Both the position numbers and the translations under genes were made by a program. The notes under the pieces were generated by a model. That model was not told the origin of the DNA. It saw only the letters and a program-made list of their open reading frames with translations, and did no database searches. DNA of 64,000 bases from Leucaena leucocephala (Eukaryota > Streptophyta > Magnoliopsida > Fabales > Fabaceae), in assembly GCA_037074615.1 (NCBI GenBank), contig CM073537.1, forward strand, positions 12,233,989 through 12,297,988. The letters are read 5' to 3'. Below are positions 23,892-36,650 of the stretch, piece by piece. Numbering within the stretch: position 1 is the stretch's first letter; each line of letters starts with the position of its first letter.

Positions 23892-24036
23892 TGCTGCAGC
23901 TATGGCGGCATCTCTCTCCCGCTGCCCGCATTTCCTCAATCATCCTCTACTGTTGTTCTAATCGTTCTAAAATTATTTGATTAAGATTTCTAGCCTCTCG
24001 TGGTTCCTCTGCTGAAATAGTTCTTGTTTGAACCAT
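23892..24036 (-). pseudogene. E2 gag N-terminus
   Basis: The minus-strand frame starts at an ATG (24034-24036) encoding MVQTRT, homologous to the gag start of E1. It continues through the Q/E-rich coiled coil until the E1 insertion, and the rest is at 7462-8423. A TAG lies within the coiled coil. The spacer 24037-24193 to ORF0 is non-coding. Confidence 0.82.
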
Positions 24037-24193
24037 TTTGTTATACTATAATGCAGAAGGTAATGCAATAAATAACAATTCTCATTTCATTCCAAACATA
24101 GTATACAAGGTATATGTCACAGTCATACATATACTACTATACTAGTCTTTTATACATTACATACATTGAAAACATTACCCTCTCTACCATACC

Positions 24194-24892
24194 TTAATTC
24201 TTCTTAAACTTTATTCTAATAAACTCTCCTACCAAGTAGATCCAGTCGGATACGGTACAATATGGTTCTTCGTCAAAATATCAATCCAACTCTATTCTCC
24301 AGGTAGGGGTAGTTGGCAACACATCATTCATAATTTCTAGCCAAAGCCTCAGGGTCAACACATTTGGATCCTAGGCTTGATATATTGCTTTTACCCTTGT
24401 GCTAAAATCCTGATAAACCATATAATCTTGATCTACATCTCTGACCAAGGTCTGCCTCAACTCATACAGCTGTCGAGCTAACACTACTGATCTCTCAAAT
24501 TGTTCTCTACTCAGGTTCTTCCCTGGTACCATCCTTATGATCAGATCTCCCAAAGGTATCTCTACTAGTGTCACTCTGGGCCTACTGGGACCTGGCGTAT
24601 TAATCTGATCAAGTACTTGACTGGATCATGAAATGTCTGCTATATTTGGAGGTACCATATTTATTGGAATGGCAGGAATATGACCTTCTATCACCATCTC
24701 CTCCTGATCATCCACCATAAGATTTGATCCTATTGAGGAACTATCCATTTCAGAGTCACTAACTACTGGAGGTATCCAAGGATCAAAATCATTGTTCATT
24801 ATCTCCTCTTCTGAACTATCCGAACTAGAGACCTCTGGTCTAGGATCCCATTGATTCACCGTGGTTTCGGATCCAGATCTATATCTAGTCAT
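24194..24892 (-). pseudogene. E2 ORF0: extra protein upstream of gag, with stops
   Basis: On the minus strand this is the counterpart of the E1 ORF0: 233 codons including the terminal TAA, opening with MTRYRSGSET after TTTGCAG. The acidic N-terminus (SSSDSSEEE) and C-terminal motifs (SREQFERSVVLARQLYELR, GEFIRIKFKK) are retained. Internal stops include TGA where E1 has GGA, TAG where E1 has TGG, and TGA where E1 has CGA. There is no frameshift at the site broken in E1. Function unknown. Confidence 0.75.
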
Positions 24893-24990
24893 CCTGCAAA
24901 CACTAACTTAGTGTCAATTATGACAGCTTTATCATGGTATATCTATCTATAAATCATCTACTCAGAGCATTTCCTAAGCCAGAATCCTTT

Positions 24991-25002
24991 ACTCTGATAC
25001 CA
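24991..25002 (-). other. E2 primer-binding site
   Basis: TGGTATCAGAGT on the minus strand, one base different from the initiator tRNA-Met complement. TCAGAGCA at 24962-24969 forms the same PBS hairpin as in E1, with the changed base giving a wobble pair. Confidence 0.85.
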
Positions 25003-25758
25003 AAATGAAACGTCCTTACTTTTCATAAATTTTAGGGATCATTTGGTAGCATTTAGAATCACTTTCAAGGTCATTGAAGTCCAATTTCTCAATCTAGAAT
25101 TTTACTCTTCTCGAGTACTGTTCACTGTGTAAATTCCAGATGAGTGACCTGACTTCAGAAAATCATAATTAATTATAGAAAAATTGAAATGAAGTGGTTA
25201 CAATTGATACATAAAGATAACTCAATTATATTTCAGGAAAAAATTATTCATTGATCATTATTTGACCAAGTAAACGTAGGGAAAGGTTATAATTTTACTG
25301 TTCATCCAACGTTTTCCCCCTAAATCCAGCATTCTGGTCCCCAACTTTGATAATTTATATCTCCATGTGTAGACATCCAAATGAGGCATTCTATATATCA
25401 AATCGAAGCTTAATATGTCTACTATTTACTATAAAAATTTCATACATTTATTCATGCATTTACTATTTTTAATTATGGGTTAAACATCATTAGGTCACCA
25501 CGAGTTACTGTTCATAGTGGTAATTTCCAGCAAGCAACTTTACACACATATGCAGATATCCATCACATATCAGTCAAACATGACAAACAATACTTATCAT
25601 TAAATAATAAGTTGTTATACATCAGGGAATATGCAAAATCCCCATATTTCCATTACACCTTCTTCTGCCTGAAATTCAGCAGCATAACCGCTACGCTTCA
25701 TCTTTAGAAAGTAACTGATCTTGTACTGATTCGGTAATTCCTGTGAGAACTACCATTC

Positions 25759-25835
25759 TACATAAGTACCCAGGAAAGACTGGATGAACCGGTTAGGTCC
25801 ACTCACTTCCAGCCTCCTTAGACAGTACCTACGTA
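25759..25835 (-). other. conserved LTR hairpin, copy 7 (E2 5' LTR)
   Basis: It shares the TACATA variant of the 3' outer arm with E1's 3' LTR, consistent with common subfamily ancestry. The apical loop is TAACC. Confidence 0.7.
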
Positions 25836-27087
25836 CACAGTACGTATCAGCTCCTTTCTTTACTATTGCCATCTTGTCATAATTTTGGCAGCATAACGGC
25901 GTCTCTTAAAATTCCCAAAATTTACTTTTGCATAACGTCCCCTGTAATGGGTTATTTATTTGGATGAGATTTGGGGGAATCTCAGTAGTAATAATCATAA
26001 CAATATATGTAATGCAGAGTGACAGTGCTTGCTTGTGATTGTGTACGGATTAGTATGCTGCGTGCTTCCATACTCAATAACATATGATCATAGCATTGTA
26101 ATAGAGCTTCAATCATAACATATAAGACAACAATCCAACCAAACAATAGCACAACCAATCACAAAGACATTACATAAAAGCTAGGATTAGTTACTGTAAC
26201 ATCCCTAATTTCTGTACTACGTTGTATGTACAGGTTAAATGAAATATATGAGATTTTTAGGAAAATATGTGGCCATATTTATGTAAAGAAAAGGGTTAAT
26301 TGGAAGAGGAAGAAAGTCTAAGAGCCAAAGAGCAAAATTATGAAAATGCCACTATGATGCCCTAAGAAACCAGAAGTAAATAGAGGGCATTTTAGTCATT
26401 TCACACAATGGATGGATATCAGAGGAAATTTGATATTAAATTATTATAATTAATATGAGAATTTATGGAGTTGACAGAAGTCAAAAAGGAGTCCTGTAGA
26501 ATTAATTATGGAATTTACGGTGAAAAAGGACACCGATAAAGGGTTAAAGGAAACGTATGTAATTTTTAACAAGACTTCTGGGGCTCAGAAAATTATGAAA
26601 CTTTGTAGAGAATTCATTTTATATTAGAATGAATTTCTAAAAATGTTAGAACAATTAAAAGAGGTGTTTAGCATTTATGCTAAGATCAGGGTGATTTATG
26701 GATATCGGTATAAGGAAAATACATCAGGATTTGGGCCAATTAGCTATTGGACCTAAAAGAGACCCAACATGTCATCCTAGGCCAGCCCAATAAGGCCCAA
26801 AAGTTGTCTTGGAGCCCAAGTCCAAAAATAAATAATTTATGGATTTTTGGAAATAAAGAAAAAGAGAATAAAGTAAGAATTAGGTTTTGCACATGGTGGG
26901 ACCCACATGGACTCAAAAATGGCGCCAAAGAAGAGAGCTTAGGTGTCCCAAGTGATGTCATGCTAGTGAGGTCATGGTGGTGAGGTCATGAGCCAAAGTG
27001 AAAAGACATTCCAAGATCAAACCTTTAACCATTAGATCAAATAGTTTCCAAAGTGATCTTGGCCTTCAAATGGCACATGACTTTTGC

Positions 27088-27095
27088 TATAAATA
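27088..27095 (+). promoter_or_regulatory. TATA box of S5
   Basis: TATAAATACCCCCC, 125 bases before the AAG|GTAAGTT donor-like site. Confidence 0.6.
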
Positions 27096-27210
27096 CCCCC
27101 CCTTTCCATTCATTCTTCACACCCAAGAGCTCCTTTAGAGAGAGAAGTGAGTTCTAGAGAAAGAAAGTGGAAGAAAGCAAGGAAGAAGCAAGTGTCTTGA
27201 AGGAGCAAGT

Positions 27211-27220
27211 AAGGTAAGTT
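27211..27220 (+). other. consensus 5' splice donor in S5
   Basis: AAGGTAAGTT matches the plant donor consensus AG|GTAAGT. It recurs at the same place in S6, E3 and S8. Confidence 0.5.
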
Positions 27221-28888
27221 GATGTTCTTCACTTTACCATTTCGGTTTGCACTGTTCATGCACTGTTTATGATAGAAGAAAATGGAATTTCAATGATTTA
27301 ATGCTTCCATTGAGTTTATATGATGATTTTGTGTAGGATTGGAAAGGTTTTGAACCTTGGAAACCATTGGAATTAAAGGTTATAATGTTGAAAATTCCTC
27401 ACGGTACTGTTCACTCGCGTGAACAGTGATTTGAATTTCATAATTTTGATGCTTCCAATGGTCTTAAAATGAGATTTTGTGTGGGGGTAAAGTGGAGGAA
27501 CAAGTATGGGAAGCATTGGAACCAAAATGGGAATTTTTGAAAAAAGGGAGCTTATTGAAACTAGACTTGGATTTTGTTTGGAATGGAGTTATAATTTGGT
27601 AATTATCTTGTAATGCCTAGGTTTTGACATTTGTGGCAAGGAAAGACCATTACAAGAAGGAAAGGAACAAGGATCTACAAGAGGTAGCAAGAATATCTAA
27701 CTATAAACTTATGTGCTTTGATTGTTTTGCTTACTTGTTATGCATGAAGGTTTGGTTGAGCATGGAATGTTGTGTGATGATGATGATGATGTGATATGAG
27801 TATGTGATACTCCTTGCAATATATGTCATGACAATATGCATATTAGAGTTGCTTATGTATAAGCATGAATTAGCTCCCATTGCATGATAACATGTTAGGC
27901 ATTCAATCAAACATGCATAACCTTATAGTTTATATTACTTGCTATTGGGATTTCCATGAAATCTCATTCCTTCCACATAATTAAACATGCTCTAGGTGCT
28001 GGATCTTCTCAAGGCAAGAGGGTAAATGTTGATGGATGACTGTACATAATTTAAAGAGTGTGCACTTTAATTACAAGATGATGTTTTGGTTTGTATGATG
28101 CATGCTACTCATAAATCCAATCTAAGGTAGTGTACTTCCATCGGTATTTTGATTGACTTATATGATGATTTTTCATATGAAATTTTGTATGAACATAGCT
28201 AAGATATATATCTGTAAATGTACACCAAGAACTCCTCATTTGGTTAAGAACTCGAATTGTTATGATTTTTCAAAATTAGGAGTTGAAATCTAGAATAAGG
28301 TAAAACTACTACTTAGAGGCAGTGAGGTTCATGCGCTAATTTCATATAGTAAACGAATGAGTTTTTCCTCAAAATTTTGTGAGATTAAAGTAGACATATG
28401 TAGATTTAAATACATATGTAATTAAACTCAATTGGATAAGTATACAAGGATAAATGAATTTTTGAAAATGGGGCAAAGAAACTGGAACTTCCAGATTTAC
28501 CAAATGAACAGTAAAGTTCAACGAATAAACTGATTTGATCTGGACAAGAAGATCTCATTTTCATATTTTTCTCTCAAAGTTAAATGAAATATATTTCATT
28601 ATAAATTGGAATCACCTTAAAAAGATTTTTCTAGATTTAGTTATGAATTTCCAAAGTTCAGGTTGTAATCTGGAATTACCTAGTGAATAGTGGCAGTGAA
28701 CAGTAACCGTAACCCCAACTCTTGGAAATTTATATTTTTGAGGTTAAGAGGTATTCCAATATAGTTCTAATTGAGTATAAGTAAGGTTAAGGATTAATTT
28801 TAAAATTAAGTTTAAGGTTTTAAGGTTAAGACAAAAAGAAATTTGTTGGAAAATACCGTTGTGCTGGTAGGCTATACAAAGTACTGTG

Positions 28889-28965
28889 TACGTAGGTGCT
28901 GTCTAAGGAGGCTGGAAGTGAGTGGACCTAGCCGGTTCATCCAGTCTTTCCTGGGTACTTGCGTA
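28889..28965 (+). other. conserved LTR hairpin, copy 8 (S5)
   Basis: Outer arms TACGTAGGTGC and GTACTTGCGTA; the changes leave G-U pairs rather than mismatches. Confidence 0.75.
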
Positions 28966-29258
28966 GAATGGTAGTTCTCATGGGGAATTACCGAATCAGT
29001 ACAGTTATTTTCTACCAAGATTTTCGGCAAGAGAGATATAATCCACTTCAAGAGAGCTATACTAAGAGTACTTTGAGAGATATAAAGGAGGATGTGTCAG
29101 TTACTACCTCAAAAGCTTAGCAGAACTCTAGAATCTCTGTACTACTTCTTACACCGCCAGAACTTCCTTTCTTCTTTTCTTCCTCTCACTTTCTCTCTCA
29201 AGAACTTCCTTATCTCTCTAAATCTTGCTTAGAGCCGTGATGAATGAAGGCAAGGGGG

Positions 29259-29266
29259 TATTTATA
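29259..29266 (-). promoter_or_regulatory. TATA box of E2 5' LTR
   Basis: TATAAATACCCCC on the minus strand. S5 inserted about 150 bases downstream of it, inside the transcribed leader. Confidence 0.6.
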
Positions 29267-30848
29267 GTTTTGATCGATGGCATTTCCGTAATTTCCAAGC
29301 CCTCTGAACTTGTGGCCACGGTTTTTCCGGAATTTCCTATTTTTCTCTATTCCCTTTTACTGCATCATCAAGGGACACCTAATGGGACACCTCATCCCTC
29401 ACATTCTTCACATGGTGAAATTTAGGAGAGCAAGAAGCCTTCTGGAAGCTTTCCAGTCCAATCCGGTACCGGCCCGGTCTTTTTCCTTGAAAACTGGACT
29501 GTTTTCTGAATCTAATTTTTTTGAAAATCCATATTATGTCTTCTGACCTTAAGTTTAGTATCTGGGTCCTTTATATCATTAACATTTTTATACTCTAAAC
29601 TCAATTACAGATCCCTTGTGAAATAACCAAAATGCCCTTGGTGCCCTTTCCTGCCCTATCTTAACCCTAAGGGAAAAATTGTCATTTTACACCTTTCTGT
29701 ACCCTGTCAGGGCATATACTGTCCCTGGTTAACCTTACCTGTGTATGTCTTGGCTTCTGGGCCTATCCAAAATGACCAAAATGCCCTCAATTCCTCTACT
29801 ACCCTTTAGTACAACACAGGGGCATTTTCGTAATTTCTCACTTTTTCGAGGTTCTGCTGAACACTAGCCCACCTATCAGTCCAAGGGTCTTACTAGGCCT
29901 TTGATGGCGCCATTATTGAGCCTTTCAGGTACATTACCTTTATGGCACGCATTACGAATTTTAGCTATTATAGTCCGTTTATACACATCTCCGGACACCG
30001 GGTCCTTTTACCAGATACACTGTCCTGCTGTGTTTAAGCATCCCTGTGGGTCATAACAGTCATCTGACTGAGGTCATCCGAACTCATTCAGTCCCTTTTT
30101 AAATACCGATAAATTTCCTAATCGGATCCCCGGAGGCCTCACACTCCCGTCTGTATTTGCTAATTTGTGAATAACTTTTCCTACAGACCTCCTATCGGTA
30201 TTCTGTCAGTTTCCTGATATCCGCCCCATCAGGACGCATCATCCTATATTTTCTCACTTATATCTGAAATCTAGGATATTCGGTAGGAATTTTTATAACT
30301 TTTGGACTATCAGATCAATTTTGGCTATCTGGAGTCTTGAAAAATTCCTGTACTAAGCTGGATTATCCAGCGTCACTTGCTCTATCTACTAGTGAAATCT
30401 GGGACTGAAATGCTTTCGGGCAGTCCAAACCACTTCTGGCCTAATTTTCTTTAATTATACTTTAGCCCCAGGGAACTTTTCTTCTTTGCACTTAAATCCC
30501 TTAAATTTGGCTAAAATTACACTTTAAGACCCCACATTTTTGTCTACCTTTCCTTCCTAGCCTTAGACTTTTCATAATTGCAATTAAGTCCTTTCATTTC
30601 TTTTCTTTTTCAATTTAATCCCTTTCTTTACATAAATAACCACATCTTTTTCCTGAAAAATAATTCATAAATTTCATTCAATCTGTACATACAAATTAGT
30701 ACAGAAAATTAGGGATATTACAAGTGTCCTGCCAAAGCGGACTCAAGTTTAAGCCAAATATGGATCTTAGCTCACTAATTATTACATTGAGGGTTGTTTT
30801 ACTTAGTGGGAGATTGCTAATTCAATTGCATATTTTAATTGTAGAATC

Positions 30849-31720
30849 ATGATGACTAGTAATACTGCTGCATTATCGTTGCGATCTATCCTTGAGAAGG
30901 ACAAACTCAATGGGACAAACTTTCTTGACTGGTTCAGGAACTTGAGAATTGTTCTCAAGCAGGAAAGAAAGGCATATGTCCTAGAACAACTTATTCCTGA
31001 GGAGCCAGCAGCCAATGCTCCTAAGCTCAGAGAGATTCTTATGCGAAGCATAAGGAAGACTCTGTCGATGTGGGATGCTTGATGCTTGCCACCAAGGTTC
31101 CGGAGCTCCAAAGAGATCTGGAACATATAGAGGCTTATAATATGATTGTGTATCTTAAGGAAATGTTCCAGCAACAGGAAAGGGAAGAGAGGTATGAGAC
31201 CACTAAGGCCTTACATTCCTGCAAGATGGCTGAAGGTGCATCAGTAAGTACTCATGTCTTAAAGATAAAAGGGTACATTGATCACCTTGAGAGGCTTGGA
31301 TTTTCCATGAGCTAGGAGTTAGCTACAGATTTGATCTTGAACTCAATCCCAAAAAGTTATGACCAGTTTGTCATGAACTACAACATGAACAACATGGAGA
31401 AATCTATTTCTGAATTGCGTGGGATGCTTAAAACTGCTGAGCCGACTGTTAAGAAGAAGCCCAGTACAGTTTTGATGGTTCAGAAAGGAAAGGGTATGAA
31501 AAAGAAAGGCAAGGGAAAGGGGAAGGGTCATGGCTTATCTGGTAAGACCAAAGAGTCAGGCAAGCCCAAAACCAAGCCTGTACCAAAGAAGGCAAAGCCT
31601 CCAAAGGAAGGAGTTTGTTTCTTCTGCAATGAACCGGGTCATTGGAAGAGGAATTGCAAACTCTACCTTGAAGATCTGAAAAAGAACAAGAAGGATAGCA
31701 GGGCTATCGCTTCAGGTATT
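30849..31720 (+). pseudogene. Angela gag
   Basis: It starts MMTSNTAALSLRSILEKDK and continues with LNGTNFLDWFRNLRIVL, the typical copia gag opening. A frameshift near 31070 and a TAG at 31313-31315 break it. The C-terminal part is lysine-rich (31490-31600) and has a zinc knuckle CFFCNEPGHWKRNC at about 31616-31657. It would form the particle and bind RNA. Confidence 0.88.
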
Positions 31721-32106
31721 TATGTTATAGACATTCATCTCTCTACTTCCACTATATGGGTATTAGTACTGCATGTGGTTCTCACATTTGTACAAATGTG
31801 CAGGGCCTAAAGGGCAATAGAAAGCTGAAGAAGGGTGAAGTTGACCTACGAGTTGGAAATAAAGCAAGGGTTGCTGCTTTAGTTGTAGGCACTTATGAAT
31901 TAGTTCTGCCCACTGGGCTTTTGTTAGTTTTGAACAATTGCTATTATGTTCCTGCTTTAAGTAGTAACATTGTTTCTCTTTCTTATTTGGATAAGGAAGG
32001 TTACACTTCCATTACTGGGAATGGTATATGTTCCATTTATCGTAATGATGTTTTCTATGCTTATGGTGATTTGCATGTTGATAATTACATATTAAAATTG
32101 GAATAA
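31721..32106 (+). pseudogene. Angela protease, frameshifted at the active site
   Basis: The frame after 31756 carries the protease body: GSHICTNVQGL, then LVLNNCYYVPALSSNIVS. The expected active-site aspartate codon has lost one base at about 31766, so the catalytic residue itself is at the frameshift. Translation stops at TAA 32104-32106. Confidence 0.82.
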
Positions 32107-33095
32107 CCCAATCATGGAAATATCTATAACATAACCGCCAAAAGGGTCAAACCAAATAATTTGAATCCGACATACCTCTAGCACTGTCATCTAGGCCACA
32201 TAAATGAGAAACACATTTCTAAACTCCATCAAGATGGATTTCTCAACTCATTTGATTTTGAATCATATGATACTTGCGAATCTTGTTTGTTAGGTAAGAT
32301 GACAAAGTCACCTTTCACTGGGCACAGTGAGAGAGCCACTGATTTGTTGGGCCTTATACATACAGATGTGTGTGGACCGATGAATACAAATGCTAGAGGA
32401 GGTTATTCATACTTCATCACATTCATAAATAATTTCAGTAGATATGGCTACGTCTATCTAATGAAACATAAATCCTAATCTTTTGAAATGTTCAAGATAT
32501 TTCAAAATAAAGTACAAAATCAGCTTGGTAAAATAATTAAAGCCCTTCGATCTGATTGAGGTGGTGAATATTTGAGCCAAGAGTTTATCGATCAGCTTAG
32601 GAATTGTGGGATAGTCTCACAATTGACTCCTCCAGGAACACCATAATGGAATGGCATTTCTGAACGGAGGAATCGAACACTATTAGATATGGTTCGATCC
32701 ATGATGAGTCGAACAGATCTTCCACCGTCCTTTTGGGGTCACGCCCTAAAGACAGCTGCGTTCACACTGAATCGTGTTCCATCTAAGGCAGTTGAAAGAC
32801 TCCGTATGAGATATGGACTGGGAGGAAACCTAGTTTGTCTTTTCTCAAGATTTGGGGATGTGAGGTCTATGTTAAGCAACAAGCCTCAGATAAGTTAGCG
32901 CCCAAATCCTCAAAGTGCCTTTTTGTGGGATATCCTAAGGAAACCAAGGGATATTATGTCTACAACCCCACTGATAACAAAGTGTTCGTTGTTAGAAATT
33001 GTATCTTTCTCGAACGAGAATTTGTCTCTAAAAGAACCGTGGGAGTAAGGTACATCTCGAAGAAGTTCGACAGGCACAAGATACCACAGAATTAG
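32107..33095 (+). pseudogene. Angela integrase
   Basis: The HHCC zinc region is visible (HCHLGHINEKHISKLHQ to CESCLLGK). The core acidic residues are in HTDVCGPM, LRSD before a stop, and SERRNRTLLDM. Stops interrupt at about 32176, 32476 and 32558, and a frameshift occurs near 32800. The C-terminal KCLFVGYPKETKGYYVYN motif (copia GKGY-like region) lies at 32910-32960. Confidence 0.87.
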
Positions 33096-33104
33096 AGATG
33101 GAAA

Positions 33105-33383
33105 TTGGAGAAGACTCAACAAGTTGTTGAGACTCCTCAAGTCACGCAAGGCCCACGACGATCTAATAGGGCACAACTTCAGCCTCAGAGATATAGATTT
33201 CTGATTTCTGACAATCGTGATATGTTGCTCATTGAGCATAACGAGCTAACTGCCTATCGAGAAGCTATAGTGGGACCAAACTCTGAAAAATGGCTTAATG
33301 TCATGAAGTCTGAGATGCAATCCATGTACGACAATGAGGTATGGACCTTAGTCGACCCGCCTGAAGGTGTAAAAACTGTCGGG
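33105..33383 (+). pseudogene. Angela reverse transcriptase, N-terminal part
   Basis: It runs from the RRSNRAQ linker through EAIVGPNSEKW, MKSEMQSMYDNEVWTLVDPP and GVKTVG. S6 then interrupts it at 33384. The interrupted KTVG...CKWVFK motif resumes at 36651. Confidence 0.88.
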
Positions 33384-34281
33384 TGTAACATCCCTAATTT
33401 ATGTACTAAATTGTAAGTACATATTGAATAAAATATATGAGATTTTTCAGGAAAAGATGTGGCCATATTTATGTAAAGAAAGGGATTAATTGCAAGAGGA
33501 AGAAAGTCTAAGAGCCAAAGTGCAAAATTACGAAAATGCCACCGTGATGCCCTAAGAAACTAGAAGTAAATGGAGGGCATTTTTGTCATTTCATTCAAGG
33601 GATGGATATCAGATGAAATTTGATAGTAAATTATTATAATTAATATGAGAATTTATGGAGTTGAAAGAAGTCAAAAAGGAGTCCTGTAGAATTAATTATG
33701 GAATTTACGGTGAAAAAGGACACCGATAAAGGGTTAAAGGAAACGTATGTAATTTTTAACAAGACTTATGGGTCTCAGAAAATTATGAAACTTTGTATAG
33801 AATTCATTTTATATTAGAATGAATTTCTAAAAATGTTAGAACAATTAAAAGAGGTGTTTAGCATTTATTCTGAGATCAGGATAATTTAAGGATATCGGTA
33901 TAAGGAAAGTACATTGGGATTTATGCCAATTAGCTATTGGACCTAAAAGAGGCCCAACATTTTGTCCTAGGATAGCCCAATAAGGCCCAAAAGTTATCTT
34001 GGAGCCCAAGTCCAATAATGAATAATTTATGGATTTTTGAAAAGAAAGAAAAAGAGAATAAAGTAAGAATTAGGTGTTGCACATGATGGGACACACAAGG
34101 ACTTCAAAATGGCACCCAAAAAGAGGAAGGGTTAGGTGTACCAAGGGAGGCCTTGCTAGTGATGTCATGGTGGTAAGGTCATGAGTGAAAAGTGAAAAGA
34201 TATTCCAAGATCAAACCTTTAACCATTAGATCAAATAGTTCCCAAGGTGATCTTGGCCTTCAAATGGAACATGACTTTTGC

Positions 34282-34289
34282 TATAAATA
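34282..34289 (+). promoter_or_regulatory. TATA box of S6
   Basis: TATAAATACCCCCC, 112 bases before the donor-like AAG|GTAAGTT. Confidence 0.6.
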
Positions 34290-34391
34290 CCCCCCATTTA
34301 CAATCTCAAAACCATGGAGCAAGAACCTTAGGAAGCTCTTGAAAAATTCTTTCTCAAGCAAGGAAGAAGCAAGGATCTTGAAGGAGCAAGT

Positions 34392-34401
34392 AAGGTAAGT
34401 T
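34392..34401 (+). other. consensus 5' splice donor in S6
   Basis: AAGGTAAGTT at the same place as in the other subfamily C LTRs. Confidence 0.5.
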
Positions 34402-36441
34402 GTCTCCTTGCTTCTACCTTTTGTTCTTATGGTTTGTGCTTGAGTTTAAGTGATTTTTTAGGCTTAAATCTTGGGGAGATTCTGCTGGAAATTTTGTGTA
34501 TATGTGAAAGGAATATGAGTTTTAGGTCATAGATAGTTAAGACAAGCTTAAACAAGATAGTTACATGCTTAGTTGTGAAGTAAGTTAATGTTCTTGACTT
34601 TACCATTTCGGTTTACACTGTTCATGATAGAAGGAAATGGAATTTCAATGATTTAATGCTTCCATTGAGTTTATATGATGTTTTTGTGTAGGATTGGAAA
34701 GGTTTTGAACCTTGGAACCATTGGAATTAAAGGTTATAATGTTGAAAATCCCTCACGGGACTGTTTACTCGCGTGAACAGTGAATTGAATTTCATTATTT
34801 TGATGCTTCCAATGGTCTTAAAATGAGATTTTGTGTGGGGGAAAAGTGGAGGAACAAGTATGGGAAGCATTGGAATCAAAATGAGAATTTTTGGAAGATT
34901 TATGTATGCTTTTCCAAATCGGTACAGAACAGTGTATTCTTGCTGGAATTTGGTTATTTTGAGTTCATAAATGGATTCAAATGGTGAAATTGTGTAGGGT
35001 AAGTTCAAGACATCAATTGGTTCAAAGGCCAAGTTAATTGGCAAAGATTAAAGAAAGTTATGTTAGTTAAAGCAAGTTAAAGGTTCAAGAGAAGTAGTCT
35101 TGAGTAGTGTTTGAGTTCATGGTCCTAATGGATTATGTAATGAATATGAATGTATTTAGGACCTTGAAACCTCTAAGAAGGTGTTGGGGAATGATTGACC
35201 AAAAAGCTTCATGATTGGAAAGCTTGGGAAGCAAGTGCAAGCATAAGAAAGAAAGCTTAAATCCAAGGTAGTGGACTTACCCTAAACTTGTATGTATGTA
35301 ATGTATGCTTGATTGTGCTATGGCTTGGTTGAATTGTGTGTATATGGTAGATGATTGAAGCTCTGTTATTTTATGATTTCTTTGGCCAATTGTATTTCAT
35401 ATGATACATGGAAGCATGCTCATCACACTATGATAACACTTTCACAAGTAAGCACAAGTCTTTACATTAATACATGCATTGTTTGTATTTGTTTGCTACT
35501 GAGATCCCCCCGAATCTCACCCCCCATAACCATGATCTAGGTGCTGGAACATCACAAGGAAGGAGATAATTGTGGATGTATGAATGGTGTATGACTTGGA
35601 AAGCATGCCTTTAATTTATGTGATGATATATTGGTATGTATATGGTAAATACTCACTGGATCCGAGTTGAGGGAGTTATCTTTCAGCGATAGTTTGAGTG
35701 ACTTATCCATTTTGGTTTCTTGTGAAATTTTACATGAACATAGCTAAGATCTAGATATTTAATTGGACACCAAGAACACATCATTTGGTTAAGAACTCGA
35801 ATTTTTATGATTTTTCAAAGTCGGGAGATAAAATCTGGAATAAGATAATATGACTACTAAGAGGCAGTGAGGTTAATGCGCTAATTTCATATAGTAAATG
35901 AATGAGTTTTTCCAAGAAATTTTATGAGATTAAATTACACATTCTGAGATTTAAATCCATAGGTAATTCGACTCAATTGGATAAGTATACAAGGAGAAAT
36001 AAATTTTTGAAAATGGGGCAAAGAAACTGGAACTTCCAGATTTACCAAATGAACAGTAAAGTTCAACGAATAAACTGATTTGATCTGGACAAGGAAACCT
36101 CATTTTGAAATTTTTATATCAAATTTGAATGAAATATCTTTCATTATAAATTAGAATCACATCAAAACGATTTTTCTAGATTTGATTATGAATTTTCAAA
36201 GTTCAGGCTGTAATCTGGAATTACCCAGTAAATAGTGACAGTGAACAGTACCCGTAAGCCCAACTCTTGGAAATTAATATTTTTGAGGTTGAGAGGTATT
36301 CCAATATTCTAATATAATCCCAATTGAGTATAAGTAAAGTTAAGGTTTAAGCTCAAAATTTAAGGTCAAAGTTTAAGGATTGAGATTAAGGATATTTGCT
36401 AGAAAATGCTGTTATACTGGCAGAATATCAAAAGTACTGTG

Positions 36442-36517
36442 TACGTAGGTGCTGTCTAAGGAGGCTGGAAGTGAGTGAACCTAGCCGGTTATCCAGTCTT
36501 TCCTGGGTACTTACGTA
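36442..36517 (+). other. conserved LTR hairpin, copy 9 (S6)
   Basis: The apical 5' arm is TGAACC and its partner has lost a C (GGTTA), so the top stem is slightly weakened. The outer 11-bp stem is kept. Confidence 0.7.
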
Positions 36518-36650
36518 GAATGGTAGTTCTCATAGGACTTACCGAATTAGTACAGTTATCTTCTGTCAGGATTTTTGGCAACGAGAGATATAATAAAGTT
36601 AAGATTACTTCCGTAAGTGTACTCTGAGATGTTTGAAGGAGGATGTTTCA

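Larger units (their letters stand above)
26195..29099 (+). mobile_element. S5: solo LTR (Tekay, subfamily C)
   Basis: 2905 bp from TGTAACATCC to GGATGTGTCA, flanked by exact GTTAC (26190-26194 and 29100-29104). It has no internal region. Its U3 differs from subfamily A, but the downstream part carries the conserved hairpin (28889-28965). The TATA box is at 27088, with a consensus 5' splice site at 27213/27214. Confidence 0.94.
7008..30722 (-). mobile_element. E2: Tekay Ty3/gypsy element, minus strand, 3' half outside window
   Basis: Read on the minus strand: 5' LTR (25006-30722, split by S5), PBS (24991-25002), ORF0 (24194-24892), gag N-terminus (23892-24036), the E1 insertion, the rest of gag (7462-8423) and protease (7008-7461). 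It is then cut by LTR X. RT, RNase H, integrase and the 3' LTR should lie left of the window. Its right end is followed by AGTGT (30723-30727) and an Angela copia leader, so E2 was inserted into Angela. E1 and E2 belong to the same subfamily. Confidence 0.88.
25006..30722 (-). repeat. E2 5' LTR, split by solo LTR S5
   Basis: Read on the minus strand it starts at 30722 (TGTAATATCC) and ends at 25006 (GGACGTTTCA). Removing S5 and one TSD copy leaves about 2.8 kb, the size of the E1 LTRs. The conserved hairpin is at 25759-25835 and the TATA box at 29259-29266. Reading frames within it (for example 29310-29546 on the plus strand) are not genes. Confidence 0.9.
33384..36650 (+). mobile_element. 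S6: solo LTR (Tekay, subfamily C) in Angela RT
   Basis: 3267 bp from TGTAACATCC to GGATGTTTCA. Flanks TCGGG (33379-33383) and TCGTG (36651-36655) are the TSD with one mismatch. The TATA box is at 34282, the splice-donor-like site at 34394/34395 and the conserved hairpin at 36442-36517. The small frames inside (for example 34192-34398) are not genes. Confidence 0.93.

Noticed and set aside
26740..26983. Overlapping 73-78 codon frames on both strands in S5
   Set aside because: Equivalent regions in S6, E3 and S8 do not keep these frames, so they are chance openings in U3.
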